Made by a program: the position numbers and the translations under genes
The notes under the pieces: model-generated
The model's database searches: none
What the model saw: only the letters and a program-made list of their open reading frames with translations
What the model was told of the DNA's origin: nothing
Shown: positions 44,330 through 55,223 of the stretch, piece after piece
Layout of the letters: each line of letters opens with the position of its first letter
Numbering within the stretch: position 1 is the stretch's first letter
Source: Thereva unica
Lineage: Eukaryota > Arthropoda > Insecta > Diptera > Therevidae
DNA length: 64,000 nucleotides
Reading direction: 5' to 3'
Assembly (NCBI GenBank): GCA_949987705.1
Contig: OX465281.1
Location: forward strand, 138,680,876-138,744,875

Positions 44330-44940
44330 TCTTTTAGTCCCTCGTGGAATATAGGGCGGAAACAGTTGCCCGCCAGCGGACTCTGTTTTGCGCGACTAGG
44401 ATCTCCCAGTTCTTGTGACTTCTGCTAGTAGGGTTCTCCTCCACGTTGTTCTAGGTCTTCCGACTCGACGCGATCCTTGCGGATTCCAGTCAAGGGCCTG
44501 TTTGGCTAGCTTTCGTTTTCGTGTTGCAAGGTGTGCCAAGCCAATTCCATTTCCTTCGCCTGATTTGACCGTCTATCCTTTCTTGTCCGGCACGGCCTCA
44601 TAGTTCTTCGTTTGAAATTCTATCGTGCCAGCGGATTTTCAGGATTCGACGCAGGAATCTGTTGATGAAGACTTGTAGGCGCCCTGTGATGAATTGGGTG
44701 ACTTTCCATGTTTCGCAACCGCACAAAAGAACTGCCTTAACGTTGGAATTGAACAGCCGCAATTTGGTGTTAGTTAAAATCTCCGTTGACTTCCATTTGC
44801 GGAACAGGCATGCATATGCGCCTTGTGCTTTATTTATTCTGGAACTGGCATCTTCTTCTGCACCGCCATTTTCGGTAATAGTACTACCGAGGTAGCAGAA
44901 TTAATCTACCAGTTCCATGTTACGGTTATTAAACTTTAGT
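44330..44940 (-). pseudogene. RTE fragment, 3' end only
   Basis: The minus strand matches the last 580 bases or so of the RTE gene at 21820-22410, from the CYLGSIIT segment to just past the stop region. It has many substitutions and small indels, including frame breaks. It is a 5'-truncated, older insertion of the same or a close family. Confidence 0.9.
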
Positions 44941-44984
44941 TATGAAATACGAATATTATTTGTATGCTTCAAGTTTCATTAGTT

Positions 44985-45240
44985 TATTCAGACTTTCGAG
45001 AGAAGCTTTTGTTTGTGCTGGATGAAATCAAGGAAAATTGTCTATACCACGTCGATCAACAGCCCACCAAATATTAATTGGGGCAACTCTGAGATTTTTT
45101 TCGCAGCTAATTTTTGGCGAAGATTTCTGCATCGGCTTGTCTTATCAAATAGTGTCGGCTGTACTAGACGAAATAGAAAGTGCAATCGAAGAAACCTTGT
45201 GTTCAAAATAGATAACATCGTGGAAAGGACAGAGCTATAA
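44985..45240 (+). pseudogene. PIF/Harbinger (HARBI1-like) transposase fragment
   Basis: Reading one frame gives HQILIGATLRFFSQLIFGEDF, then LSYQIVSAVLDEIESAIEETL. This arrangement (a helix, G-x-S-x-x-x-V, then V-L-D-E-I) resembles the helix-turn-helix part of HARBI1-type transposases. A preceding RLSREAF/LDEIKENC stretch lies in other frames. Stops and frameshifts show decay. The catalytic acidic residues lie beyond the preserved part. It offers a possible relative for the TWA-inserting MITEs nearby. Confidence 0.5.
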
Positions 45241-45459
45241 AAGAAAGCCATTGATGGTGCACACATCCATATAATTAGGACTAAACAAGATTAACATTCT
45301 TTACCAAACAGCAAATTGAAACATAGTATAAATGTCATGATAGTGAGCTTTAGTTAGGTTAGGTTAGATATGGCTGAGCTTTTGGTTCAAGCCCACACAC
45401 TTAGGCCAGAAGGATAGGCCCATTGTGATGGCATAGTGATCCCAGTTTAAAACCCGATG

Positions 45460-47714
45460 TTAAAATGTCGTTTCTTCGTTAAACCATCTCGAGGAAGTAA
45501 TGAATCTTCTAAGTTGCGGGATCCCAAACTTCGAGATTTCCGCAAGGTTGCTTAGAAAGGGTTCACCAAATGTGGTTAGCCTTATCCTGCTTAGGGCCGG
45601 GCAGTGACAGAGGAGATGTAGTACACTTTCCCCCTCGTCCAGGTTCTTACAGCTTCTGCAGAAATCGTAGGTCTGAAGACCTAAACGGGTCGCATGCGTC
45701 CCTATCAGACAGTGTCCGGGCAACACTTCCACTATAACTGAGAGTTCTTGTCTTCCAAGGCTCAGTAATAAGGTGGTTCGCCTGAGATCATAGGAGGGCC
45801 AGGTTAATTTGGCCAAAGTGCAATTATTAAGATCCTTCCAATACTTTTTCGCTTGTGTGATTGTGTGTTGCTTGCATCGGAGTTTAAAGGTGGCCCAAGC
45901 CATACCAACTCTTTCCTTTTCTGGAAGGAGAGTAGCGGTCGTGCCTCTCCTAGCCAGTTCGTCAGCTTTACAATTTCCCTCTATATTTCGGTGACCGGGC
46001 ACCCAAACGAGGAGGATCCTGAACTGCTGAGCCATCTCGTTAAGAGATCTGCGACATTCAGAGGTAGTTCTAGAGCTGCTTGTGCAGGAGCGCAGGGCTT
46101 TCAGAGCTGCCTGACTATCTGAGAAGATGTAGACAGTCCGGTTCCCATCGCCTTGCTGGTTAATTTGCAGAACAGCTTCTTGTATGGCTAGAATCTCCGC
46201 TTGATATACACTGCAGTGATCGAGAGGTCGGAAGGAGACTTCAATCCCAAGTTCTGGGGAAAATACTCCTCCTCCCACTCAACCCTCGAGCTTAGAGCCG
46301 TCAGTAAAAACGTTTATGGCATCCTGAAACCTATGTGGTCTATTTATCCATTCACGACGTGAAGGGATGTGGACTCCGTAGTTCCTCGTGAAGGTAATTT
46401 CGGGAATGCAGAAGTCGGTTTTTGTGGGGATAGTAACTGAGTTCAGTACCTTCGTGTGCCCTCCCCTGATTCCAGTCGAGAAACCGGATTCTTTTATTCT
46501 AAGGGCTGCGATGGTTGCGCTTTCTCTTGCCACGAGATTTAAAGGAGGGAGGTATAACATAACATTTAAGGCCTCTGTAGGTGTGGAGCGAAGTGCTCCT
46601 GTTATGCATAACTCCGCACATCTTTGTACTCTCTGTAATTTGTTTAGCACGGTGGATTTACTCAGAGTTGGCCACCACACTAAAACCCCGTAAAAGAGAA
46701 TTGGGCGGACGATCGCTGTGTAGATCCATCGCACAATGTAAGGGGAGAAGCCCCATATCTTACCAATGGATTTTTTGCAGGCGAAAAGCGCGATGTTTGC
46801 TTTCTTAATGCGCTCTTCTGTGTTTTCATGCCAGAGGAGTTTCTTGTCCAGGATTACTCCCAGATATGTGGCACTGTTGTTAATTTTGAGCCTAACATTG
46901 TTAAGCCGGGGGTGTTAACGGAGGGATCTTATACCTCCTTGTGAAGAGGACCAGCTCCGTTTTTACTGGGTTAACGCTGAGTCCGCGGGTAGCAGTCCAG
47001 CTTGAGAGGGTTTGTAGCGCTGCCTCCATGAGATCACAGAGGACTTGAGGAAATTTTCCTTTTTTAATGATAACAATATCATCTGCGTACGCCAGGACGT
47101 CATGTCCCTCTGCCTGCATGCGTCACAACAGCTGGTTCATAGTTACGACCCATAGCAGCGGGGAGAGTACTCCTCCTTGCGGAGTGCCTCTATTTACGGC
47201 CTTTCGGACCGAGCTATCGCCAAAGATCGAGCTCACCATCCTGCCAGTAAGCATTTGGTGGATAAGAATAACCAACGATGTCTCGATCCCATGTTCTGTC
47301 AAGGCCAGGGTAATGGCATTCGGCAAAACATTGTTAAATGCTCCTTCAATGTCAACAAATGCTACTAATGTATATTCCTTAACCTCGAGGGATTTTTCAA
47401 TGGTTGAGACCAGTGAGTGAAGAGCAGTAACAGTAGATTTGCCCTTTGTATAGGCGTGTTGCGCGCCAGAGAGTTCCGAGGTCAATATGGGCTGCCTCAG
47501 ATATACATATTTCGATTAGCCTCTCCAGTCTTTAATAGAAAGGATAATAGGCTGATTGGCCTGAAGTCTTTGGGTGTTTCGTGGGAGGCTTTTCCTGCCT
47601 TAGGTATAAAAACTACTTTAACCTCTTTCCAACTAGAGGGAATGCAGTTATTTTTGAGGCACCCGGTAAACATGGCCTGCAACCAGGGCATAATATAACT
47701 AAGAGTGTGCTGCA
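45460..47714 (-). pseudogene. LOA-A RT C-part and RNase H, several lesions
   Basis: RT motifs DFRPISLLSFLLKT (near 47580), FVDIEGAFNNV (near 47360), RGTPQGGVLSPLLW (near 47170) and catalytic YADD (near 47085) are present. The RNase H follows with FTDGSKLEG, YQAEILAIQEAV, FSDSQAALKAL and WVPGHRNIEGNCKADELA (46310-45950), carrying its four acidic positions. A short tail has a CRSCKNLDEGESVLHLLCHC zinc-like motif. Damage: a frameshift near 47515, in-frame stops near 47120, 46905 and 46277, and smaller shifts near 46735. It is a defunct copy. Together with the 5' half beyond Gyp-C it would span a complete LINE. Confidence 0.88.
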
Positions 47715-47726
47715 GTTGTTGTGCTA

Positions 47727-49292
47727 CACTCCGCGACAAGTGGATAGCACACCCCGCCAAAAACACGATTGCGGAGTATTTTTGTACCGGAGAGTACTCA
47801 AATTTTTCCTGGAAAAGATACCCTTAACTGTATAAAGACTTTTTTACTACTTTTACGGGGAAGTGGGGACTTATAATTGAGAATTTTCTTCTAACCTAAA
47901 ATAAAAGTGCGACAAGTGGATAGCGCAGGGGAAAGAATTTAAAAAAATGATTAATGGAACAATTTTTTTTTTATTTCAATAATGTGTACAGCTGCCCTTT
48001 CTTTCAACAACTTCCAACATCCTCGATCTCAATGACTTAAAAAGCTGTTTCACGTACTTTTTTGGCAACCTATCCCACGCCGTGCTTATGCCATTCTTTA
48101 GTTCTTCAACGTTGGTATACTGGCGCCCTCCTTGATAGACCGTTCGAGAAAGATGCCCCCAAACGTTTTCAATTATATTTAAGTCGGGGGAAAGTGCTGG
48201 CCAGTCAAGCGTCTGCACGTTATTGCGCCTGAAATATTGCTTAACTTTTAGAGCGGTGTGGATTGAGGCGTTGTCCTGCTGAAAAATATAGTGATCACCG
48301 AATCTGCTGTTTGTGGAATGGACAACCTCTTCGTCCACAATTATTATGTACTCATCGCTGTTCATACGACCACTAACAAAACGAATATTGGTCCGTTGAC
48401 GATATCCTATTCCTCCCCAAACCATAACACCACCTCCGCCTTGCTGTCGTCGGGTTGAAAATATCTCTTCCTTCCTTATGTCATGAAAATAATGACGGAA
48501 TCCGTCAGAACCGTCAAGGGAAAAACGTTTTTCATCCGAAAATATGACCTTTCTCCACCGTTTTCTCCAATGTAAATGATTTTTTGCGAAGGCTAGTCTT
48601 GTTTCACGATGACGCTGTTTAAGAGATGGCTTTCTCTTAAGTCTTTTCCTCTGCAGATGTTCTGCTTCAGCTAACCGACGCTGGCAAGTCCGTAGTTTTT
48701 TTTGCACATTGGTAATGCCAGCTGCTACCGCAATTTCTCTCGTCGTTGAACAAGAATTGGAGGCCGCTCTCAACAAAGCCCGCTCATCCCGAGTAGAAAG
48801 AGCATATTTTTTACATGGAATGAAATTTCTGCCGTAATTTTCAGGGTCAGCTAAATAATTGCTAATTACTTTACGACTTCGGCCTAAATATTTTGCAATT
48901 TGAGTTACAGAACACTCGTCTAAGCGCATTCGTTCAATACACTGAATTTCTGAAACATTTAAGCATTTTCCGCGGCCCATTATCTGAAATATGTTATTGA
49001 TAATGTGAAAATTTGTACTTTACTTACTTCTTCGATACAAACCGTAGATTTCCTCAGTGGCAGATCACTTGAAATTGTGTGTTTTTTAACATGCGCTATC
49101 CACTTGTCGCACTTTTATTTTAGGTTAGAAGAAAATTCTCAATTATAAGTCCCCACTTTCCCGTAAAAGTAGTAAAAAAGTCTTTAAACAGTTAAGGGTA
49201 TCTTTTCCAGGAAAAATTTGAGTACTCTCCGGTACAAAAATACTCCGCAATCGTGTTTTTGGCGGGGTGTGCTATCCACTTGTCGCGGAGTG
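47727..49292 (-). mobile_element. Tc1-like transposon, apparently complete
   Basis: A 1566-bp element with TA on both sides (47725-47726, 49293-49294). The terminal repeats are about 200 bp (47727-47926, 49093-49292), and each carries the word GCGACAAGTGGATAGC twice, at its outer and inner end. That is the IR/DR layout of some Tc1 relatives, where transposase binds both copies. One intact transposase gene lies between. Confidence 0.96.
47976..48980 (-). CDS. Tc1-type DD34E transposase
   Basis: 334 residues, a normal length. It cuts and pastes the element at TA sites. The N-terminal half has two helix-turn-helix units (SVTQIAKYLGRSRKVISNYL near residue 24; TREIAVAAGITNVQKKL near 79) followed by a basic RKRLKRKPS linker. 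The catalytic domain shows the first D in FSDEKRF, a GGGGVMVWGG loop, the second D in FQQDNASIHTA and the E in SPDLNIIENVWG. There are exactly 34 residues between the last two acidic positions, the Tc1 signature. The ATG start (MGRGK) fits the family. No stop or frameshift is present, so the protein may be functional. No intron is needed. Confidence 0.97.
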   Translation of the reverse strand: MGRGKCLNVSEIQCIERMRLDECSVTQIAKYLGRSRKVISNYLADPENYGRNFIPCKKYALSTRDERALLRAASNSCSTTREIAVAAGITNVQKKLRTCQRRLAEAEHLQRKRLKRKPSLKQRHRETRLAFAKNHLHWRKRWRKVIFSDEKRFSLDGSDGFRHYFHDIRKEEIFSTRRQQGGGGVMVWGGIGYRQRTNIRFVSGRMNSDEYIIIVDEEVVHSTNSRFGDHYIFQQDNASIHTALKVKQYFRRNNVQTLDWPALSPDLNIIENVWGHLSRTVYQGGRQYTNVEELKNGISTAWDRLPKKYVKQLFKSLRSRMLEVVERKGSCTHY

Positions 49293-49431
49293 TATTTTAA
49301 TGAAACAATTTGGTTTACTTCATGATGTTTATTGAATCCGAGTTGCTTATTAACTGGGGTCTTGTTCAACCGAGACCTGTTATTGCTTATTACATTTCAT
49401 GTATATGTGTTAGTGACATGCATATATTACA

Positions 49432-49833
49432 TCTTCCTTTTTTTTTTATTTTACATAATTTTTAAACATTATTATTTTTTACTACATTCTTCTTTTCCTT
49501 TTCATTTGTGGAAATTCTAAAGTTCATTTTTAAATTTATTAATTTTTTCTTATTTATTATATAATTATACATTATAAAAGTTATTTAACATTATTCCAAC
49601 ACTATTATTTGCATTTGCCAAAATTTAATATAATGTATTTAACTTTATTCTTCTCTTCCTTTTTGATTATTGTAATTATATAACTATTTTGTTGTATTTT
49701 GTTCTTATTTTCGTAACTATTAGATTATAATTATACTTCATATAAAAAGATTACAATTTTACTTTATACAATAAAAAACTATTAAACACTAGTCTAACAT
49801 TATTATTATTTGAATTCTTTTATAATAAAATAT
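49432..49833. other. Gyp-C 3' non-coding part
   Basis: A very AT-rich stretch between the left LTR and the end of the pol frame, rich in TTATT/TATAA words. No envelope gene is seen; this Gypsy element appears to lack one. Confidence 0.5.
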
Positions 49834-52800
49834 TCAGTTTTTTTTTAAGAAATAAAAAAAATGTTTATTATTTAATAAGATTTTTGAAAACAGTGGGTTG
49901 TTGCTTAATATCCCAATCCAGAATGAACGAGGTGTTCCTGCATGTTCTAAGATTATGGCTTTGACCCACCTATTACCATTCCTATACAGTATTTTTTCAC
50001 CGACTGAATAATGTTTTTCATCTCTTGTTCCTCTATTATAGTATAATCGGTTTTTATCTTGCTTTAGTTTGAAGTTAGTCTCTATATTCGGAGTACTCGT
50101 TATTTTAAAATGTGAGTTCTTGGCTGGTAGTAGTGTTCTAGTGGTCCTGCCCATTATAAGCTTGTTTGGTGATACGTCCAAATCTTTTAGAGGTGTGTTC
50201 CTATATTCTGATAAGTAAATCCATAGTTCCTCTTTGTTGTCGTCCGCTTTTCTCATTAAATTCTTTGCTATTTGTACGGCTCTTTCCGCTAATCCGTTTG
50301 ATCTTGGATATCTTGGGCTTACTGTAGTAATTTTTATATCTAATTCCCTACCAAATTCCTTAAATTCGTAACTGTTAAAGGGAACATTGTCAGAGATAAT
50401 TTCTTTAGGTATTCCATGGACTGCAAATGTTTCTTTTAGTTTTAATATTATTTCTTTTGCGGTTTTACTGTTCAAATTTTTAATTTCTAAGTATTTTGAG
50501 TAATAATCGATAATGGCTAAATAATCTTTATTTTTGAATTCAAAAATATCCATTCCAATTTTCAGAAAAGGGTATTGTGGGATATCATGCGGTAATAAAC
50601 ATTCTCTTCTTTGCGAACTTCTAAATGACTGACAAATTTTGCATCTTGAAATTAACTCCTCTATATCAGTATTCATTCCTGGCATTCCTGGTTCTCTTGC
50701 TCTGCTTTTAGTTCTTTCGATTCCCATATGTGTTTTATGTAATAAATTTAGCATATCTTTTCTAAGTACAATTGGCACCCAAATTTTTTCGTTCAGAAAT
50801 ATTATGTTATTTTCCACTTGTAAGTTATCTCGAAATTTCCAATATGGTTTTAAATTTTCTGGGAGGTGTTTTTTGGTTTTGGGCCAACCTTCCAGAATAA
50901 TTTTCTTTAACTGTGATAATTGCGGTTCCTTATTCGTCTCTAATTTGAATATTTCAAGCTTTTGCTCCGATACATTGATTGAGTGTACCACTTCGCTAAG
51001 ACCTTTTATCGTCTCACTTTGATTATTGCCGTATTGTCTGGATAATAAATCTGCAATATACGTCTTAGTCCCTGGAATGAATTTTAATTCAATGCCGTAA
51101 TTTAATAATTTAATTTTTAATCTTTGAAGTTTAGCTGAAGCAATCTTGTTAAAATCTTTGGCCATAATGCCCAGTAAAGGTTTGTGATCAGTTTCCACAG
51201 TAATCCGCCTTCCATATATCCAGTTATGAAACTTTTTGCAAGCAAAGCAAATTGAAAGCATTTCCTTTTCAATTTGCGCATATCTCTTTTCACAATCTGT
51301 AAGACTTTTTGACGCAAAAGCGACCGGTTTGCCTTCTTGTAAAAGACAGCAGCCTACTCCATCCTTGCTACTGTCTGCTTGTATGGTAATGTGTTTATTG
51401 GGATCAAAATGTCTTAATTCTGGTGCGTTAATAATCAGCTTTTTTATGTTTTCTAAGCATTTTGTGTGAATTGATTGCCATTGAAAAATTATATTTTTTT
51501 TTATTAGTTCCCGTAGTGGGGACGATGTCTCTGCTAAATTTGGTATAGTGCTTTGCATATAATTGATCATGCCTAGTAATCTTTGCACATCTTTCTTTGA
51601 TTGTGGTATTCCAATGTCATCAATCGCTTTTATTCTGTCTTTATCGAATTCAATTCCTTCTTCTGTAATGACATGTCCTAAAAATTTAACTTTCTCTACT
51701 TTGAATTGAAATTTTTGCTCATTAAATTTTATATTTAGTTGCTTTGCTCTGTGCATGACCTGAGAAAGAATTCTGTCATGTTCTTCTTCCGTCTTTGCTG
51801 CTATTAATATATCATCTATGTATATTATAACACCTTCAATGCCTTCAAAATTTCTTTCATTATATTTTTGGAATGCCTCAGGGGCTACTTTGATTCCAAA
51901 TGGAAGCCTCAAAAATCTATAACAGCCGAAGGGGCTATTAAAACAACATAATTTACTCGATTCTGGTGATAATGCAATTTGAAAAAATCCATGTTTCAAA
52001 TCCAAAACACTAAAATATTTTCTATCTACCAGTTTCGGCATGATTTCCTCGAATGTAGGAATTGGATGTTGTTCTTGTTTAACCCATTTGTTTAATTCCT
52101 GTGGATTTAAGCAAATTCTTAACTTTTTGTCAGCTTTTTCCACCACTACAATGTTTGATACCCACTCACTGGGTTCATTAACTTTTTCTAAACTATTTAA
52201 TTCAGCCTTCAAAGGTTTATGTAATGATAATGGTGTCCTTCTTGCAGGCTTTATGACTGGAGTTGCATTTTCTTTTAATTCTATTTTGAAATTTTTTGAA
52301 AAACATCCTATACCCTGAAAGTTTTCTTTCCATTCATTTACAATATCGTCTTTTGTTTGCATTTTAATTTCATTCACCCTATTTACTAGTTTTAGTTGTG
52401 TACACGCTTTTAACCCTAAGAGAGGTTTGGCATCTCCTTTGACGACACCGAACTTTTGGACGCTAACTTTATTTCTTGCGCATATTTCTAATGTAACTTC
52501 CCCTACTGTGTTTAATTTAAAGCCGCCATATGCCAGTAAGCGCCATCCTGTTTTATTTATTGGGGATGCATTTTTTATTTTGTTATACACACATTCGCTT
52601 CTGCCCCAGTATCTAACTTGAAGTTTATTGTTTGGTTATTAATACGTATTGGTTCGTACCAAGCCTTTTCATGATTATTTTTTCGTGTAATAATATCAAT
52701 ATAATAATCTCTATCATTATCATCATATCTTGGTTCATTAAATTTACTGAAAATTGTACTCACATTCTTTGATTTGCAAACGACCGCAAAATGATTTCTT

Positions 52801-53674
52801 TTTCCACATTTTTTACATTGTTTGAGATAAGCTGGACATTCACCGTACACATGTTTTTGTCCGCAATTTTTACAATCCCTTTTGTTTTCGTTTTTACTCC
52901 TTTTGTCTTTTAGGTCATGTGTTTTATTTATTAGTGAAATTCTTCCTAAAATTATACTTTGTATTTTTATGAGCTTGATGATTTTGATTACCGGCATTAT
53001 TTTTACTTACATAATTTGATTTTCTGTTTTCTACTACAAATACCTCTGTTGGTGATCCTGTTCTTTGTAATTTTGTTTGCTGACTTTGTGAGACTTCACT
53101 AGCTATAGTCTCCTCCACCTATAATAATCTTGTTTGAAGCCTTTTGTCCCGTACACCAAGAACAATACGATCTCTGATCATACGATCTTCATATCCCGAG
53201 TAACCGCATGATCTGCTTAATTTTTTTATATCCATTAAAAATAAGTCGAATGGTTCATTTTCCTTTTGATTTCTACTCCAAAATATGAAACTTTCATACA
53301 CCTCATTTTTCTTAGGTGCACAAAAATTTTTAAACGCATTTAGCACTGCACTGAAACTTTTTCTTTCCGTTTCTGTTAATTTGAAGGTATTGTAGACTTC
53401 TATCGCTGCTGGCCCAATTGCATTGAGGAAAACCGCTACTTGTACCGCTTCTTCTTTTTTATCCAATTCTATGGCTGTTGAAAATGTGTTAAAATGTTGT
53501 TCGAAAACTCGCTAACTTTGCTGATAAATTTCCTTCCAGTTTTAATTCCTCTATTCGTTTTATGTATTCCATGTTTGTATTTTCATAAATTGTGGTGTAT
53601 TTTCTTGGTCTTCCCCGTGGCCTATTCTTCTTCCGCAACGTTTCTAATTTTTTAATATCTGCACTTTTACCCAT
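49834..53674 (-). pseudogene. Gyp-C Gag-Pol, multiple frame breaks
   Basis: Order on the minus strand: Gag (53674-53119, e.g. VAVFLNAIGPAAIEVYNTF), zinc knuckles CKNCGQKH and CKKCGKRNH (near 52860-52790), protease with LDTGAEANV (near 52610), then a long intact pol stretch 52590-49834. Pol has RT (LDLKHGFFQIALSP, YIDD near residue 253), RNase H (IQADSSKDGVGCCLL, ETDHKPLL) and integrase (CKICQSF, IDYYSKY, and GLAERAVQIAKN with the third acidic residue). The integrase segment reads SDNVPF where SDNGPF is usual. Frame breaks lie near 53480, 52925 and 52585, and an in-frame stop near 53118. The copy cannot encode a continuous polyprotein. Confidence 0.9.
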
Positions 53675-53777
53675 ATATATTTAATTTAGTGGGCATAAAC
53701 ACATTTTCAGAAATTTTCCGTTTTTTATTTTCACTTTACTTTACTTTTACAATTATTGACTGTAAATTAATCACCAA

Positions 53778-53792
53778 CTACCGACTGCGCCA
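53778..53792 (-). promoter_or_regulatory. Gyp-C primer-binding site (tRNA-Ser type)
   Basis: TGGCGCAGTCGGTAG on the minus strand directly follows the LTR. Its first 11 bases are the complement of the 3' end expected for fly serine tRNAs, as recalled for the 297/17.6 group of Gypsy elements. Confidence 0.75.
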
Positions 53793-53936
53793 TGTGCTAT
53801 CTTAATGAAACAATTTGGTTTACTTCATGATTTTTATTGAATCCGAGTTGCTTATTAACTGGGGTCTTGTTCAACCCAGACCTGTTATTGCTTATTACAT
53901 TTCATGTATATGTGTTAGTGACATGCATATATTACA
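53793..53936 (-). repeat. Gyp-C 5' LTR
   Basis: An intact 144-bp LTR, TGTGCTATC...ATATTACA, followed by the GTTGT target duplication at 53937-53941. Confidence 0.92.
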
Positions 53937-53941
53937 GTTGT

Positions 53942-55223
53942 GCCGGCACTATGCCGTCAGGGCCTGGTGATTTATAGGGCTGGAAGGTGTTTACAGCCCA
54001 TTTTATTTTTGCTCTACTTATGATAGATCTGATCAGCTGTTGTGAGGCTGAAGAGTTGATCATGATAGTTGTATCAACTGTAGTACTACTCGGGAAGTGG
54101 GTGTCCATAAGTAGTTTCAGGGATTCCCTGCTTGAGTCGGTCCAATCGCCGTCTTCCTTGCGTAAATAACTAAGCATTGTTGGCGCTTTAGTTAATATTT
54201 TACGCAGCCTTGTGGTCTCCGATGTGGACTCTATATTACTGCAAAAGGTAGCCCAGGAGGTACGTTTGGCCTTCCTTATTGCTGTTTTGTATCTATTCAG
54301 CTTTGACTTATAGCAGCCCCAGGCGGTTTCGCTGTTACTGCGTCTCGCTGAATTAAATTCCTTTCTGCACTCTTTTCGGAGTGTCTCAAGTTCGTGAGAC
54401 CACCATGGGGGTTTGGAAGCCTCTTTATGTGGCCTGTTCGGACAAGCTTTATTAATGGCGTAAGTGCATTGTTTCGTGAAAATGTCCACAATGCTCTCGA
54501 GTTGTTCCCGGTTTTTGGGAATAAAGGGAGGCTTGGGGGCAAAGTTTTTTGCGATAAGCCTAGTATAGTAACCCCAATTTGTCCTTTGGAGGTTTTTTTA
54601 TTTTGGAAGGGGTGGCTGGGCTCGAGTCTTGCAGTTGGAACTCTATAAATCTATGATCTGAAAAGGAGTGTTCCTTCAAAACCTTCCAGACCACTATTCG
54701 GTCGGAGTGGCAGTCCGAGACAAGGGTGATGTCCAGAACTTCTCCTCTGTTCTTGGTAACAAAGGTGGGGTCATTACCTTAATTACAAATAGCAAGGTTG
54801 GTGTTCAGTAGGTAGTTAAAAATAACTTCACCTCTATCAATGGTGTCCGTGCTGCCCCATTGTGTATGGTGCGCATTTGTGTCTCCCCCCATAAACAGAA
54901 CCGTGGTAGGATGGGTGAATTTTACCAGGTCCTGAAAGGCCATAGGGGGTAAAGGGCCCTCATCATTGCGGGCTAGATAGAAAGAGGCCATCCTGATTTT
55001 CTTCTGTTTCAACTCTAGGTCGACCACAGTAAGGTCTCCGTTGAGGGAGAAGAAAGGTATAAAAGAGATTAAATTTAGGTGTCCTTAAGCCACAGATCCT
55101 GCCACCAGAGATCCATGGCTCTTGGACTAGAGCAACATCGACTTCGCCTGATGCCAGGTGAAGCAGAAGCGAAGCGGATGCTGCTTTACAATGGTGCAGG
55201 TTTATCTGTATCACCTGCACCAT
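53942..55223 (-). pseudogene. LOA-A endonuclease and RT N-part
   Basis: The endonuclease starts MVQVIQINLHHCKAASASLL at 55223, overlapping the end of ORF1 by about 38 bases. VALVQEPWI and GGDTNAHHTQWGS motifs follow, and a DHRFIEFQL end motif in another frame near 54650. The RT N-part (54489-53942) has a PPWWSHELETLRK segment, a basic helix and YKSPGPDGI just before the Gypsy insertion. Frameshifts near 55040 and 54500 and an in-frame stop near 54779 break the gene. On joining across Gyp-C, the frame continues into the RT C-part at 47714. Confidence 0.85.

Larger units (their letters stand above)
47720..49431 (-). repeat. Gyp-C 3' LTR, split by Tc1
   Basis: TGTGCTA at 47720-47726 is the first seven bases; the rest is 49295-49431. 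It matches 53793-53936 apart from T/C, G/T and G/C changes. Confidence 0.88.
47720..53936 (-). mobile_element. Gyp-C: Ty3/Gypsy element inserted in LOA-A
   Basis: A minus-strand Gypsy element with a 144-bp LTR at 53793-53936. Its partner is at 47720-49431, interrupted after seven bases by a Tc1 transposon. The target duplication is GTTGT. LTRs differ at three positions. A purine/A-rich stretch precedes the left LTR and a primer site follows the right one. Coding is defective. Confidence 0.9.

Noticed and set aside
45354..45367. Telomeric TTAGG repeat
   Set aside because: Fewer than three units, at the 3' end of a LINE inside a transposon field; this is better explained as the element's own tail or chance.
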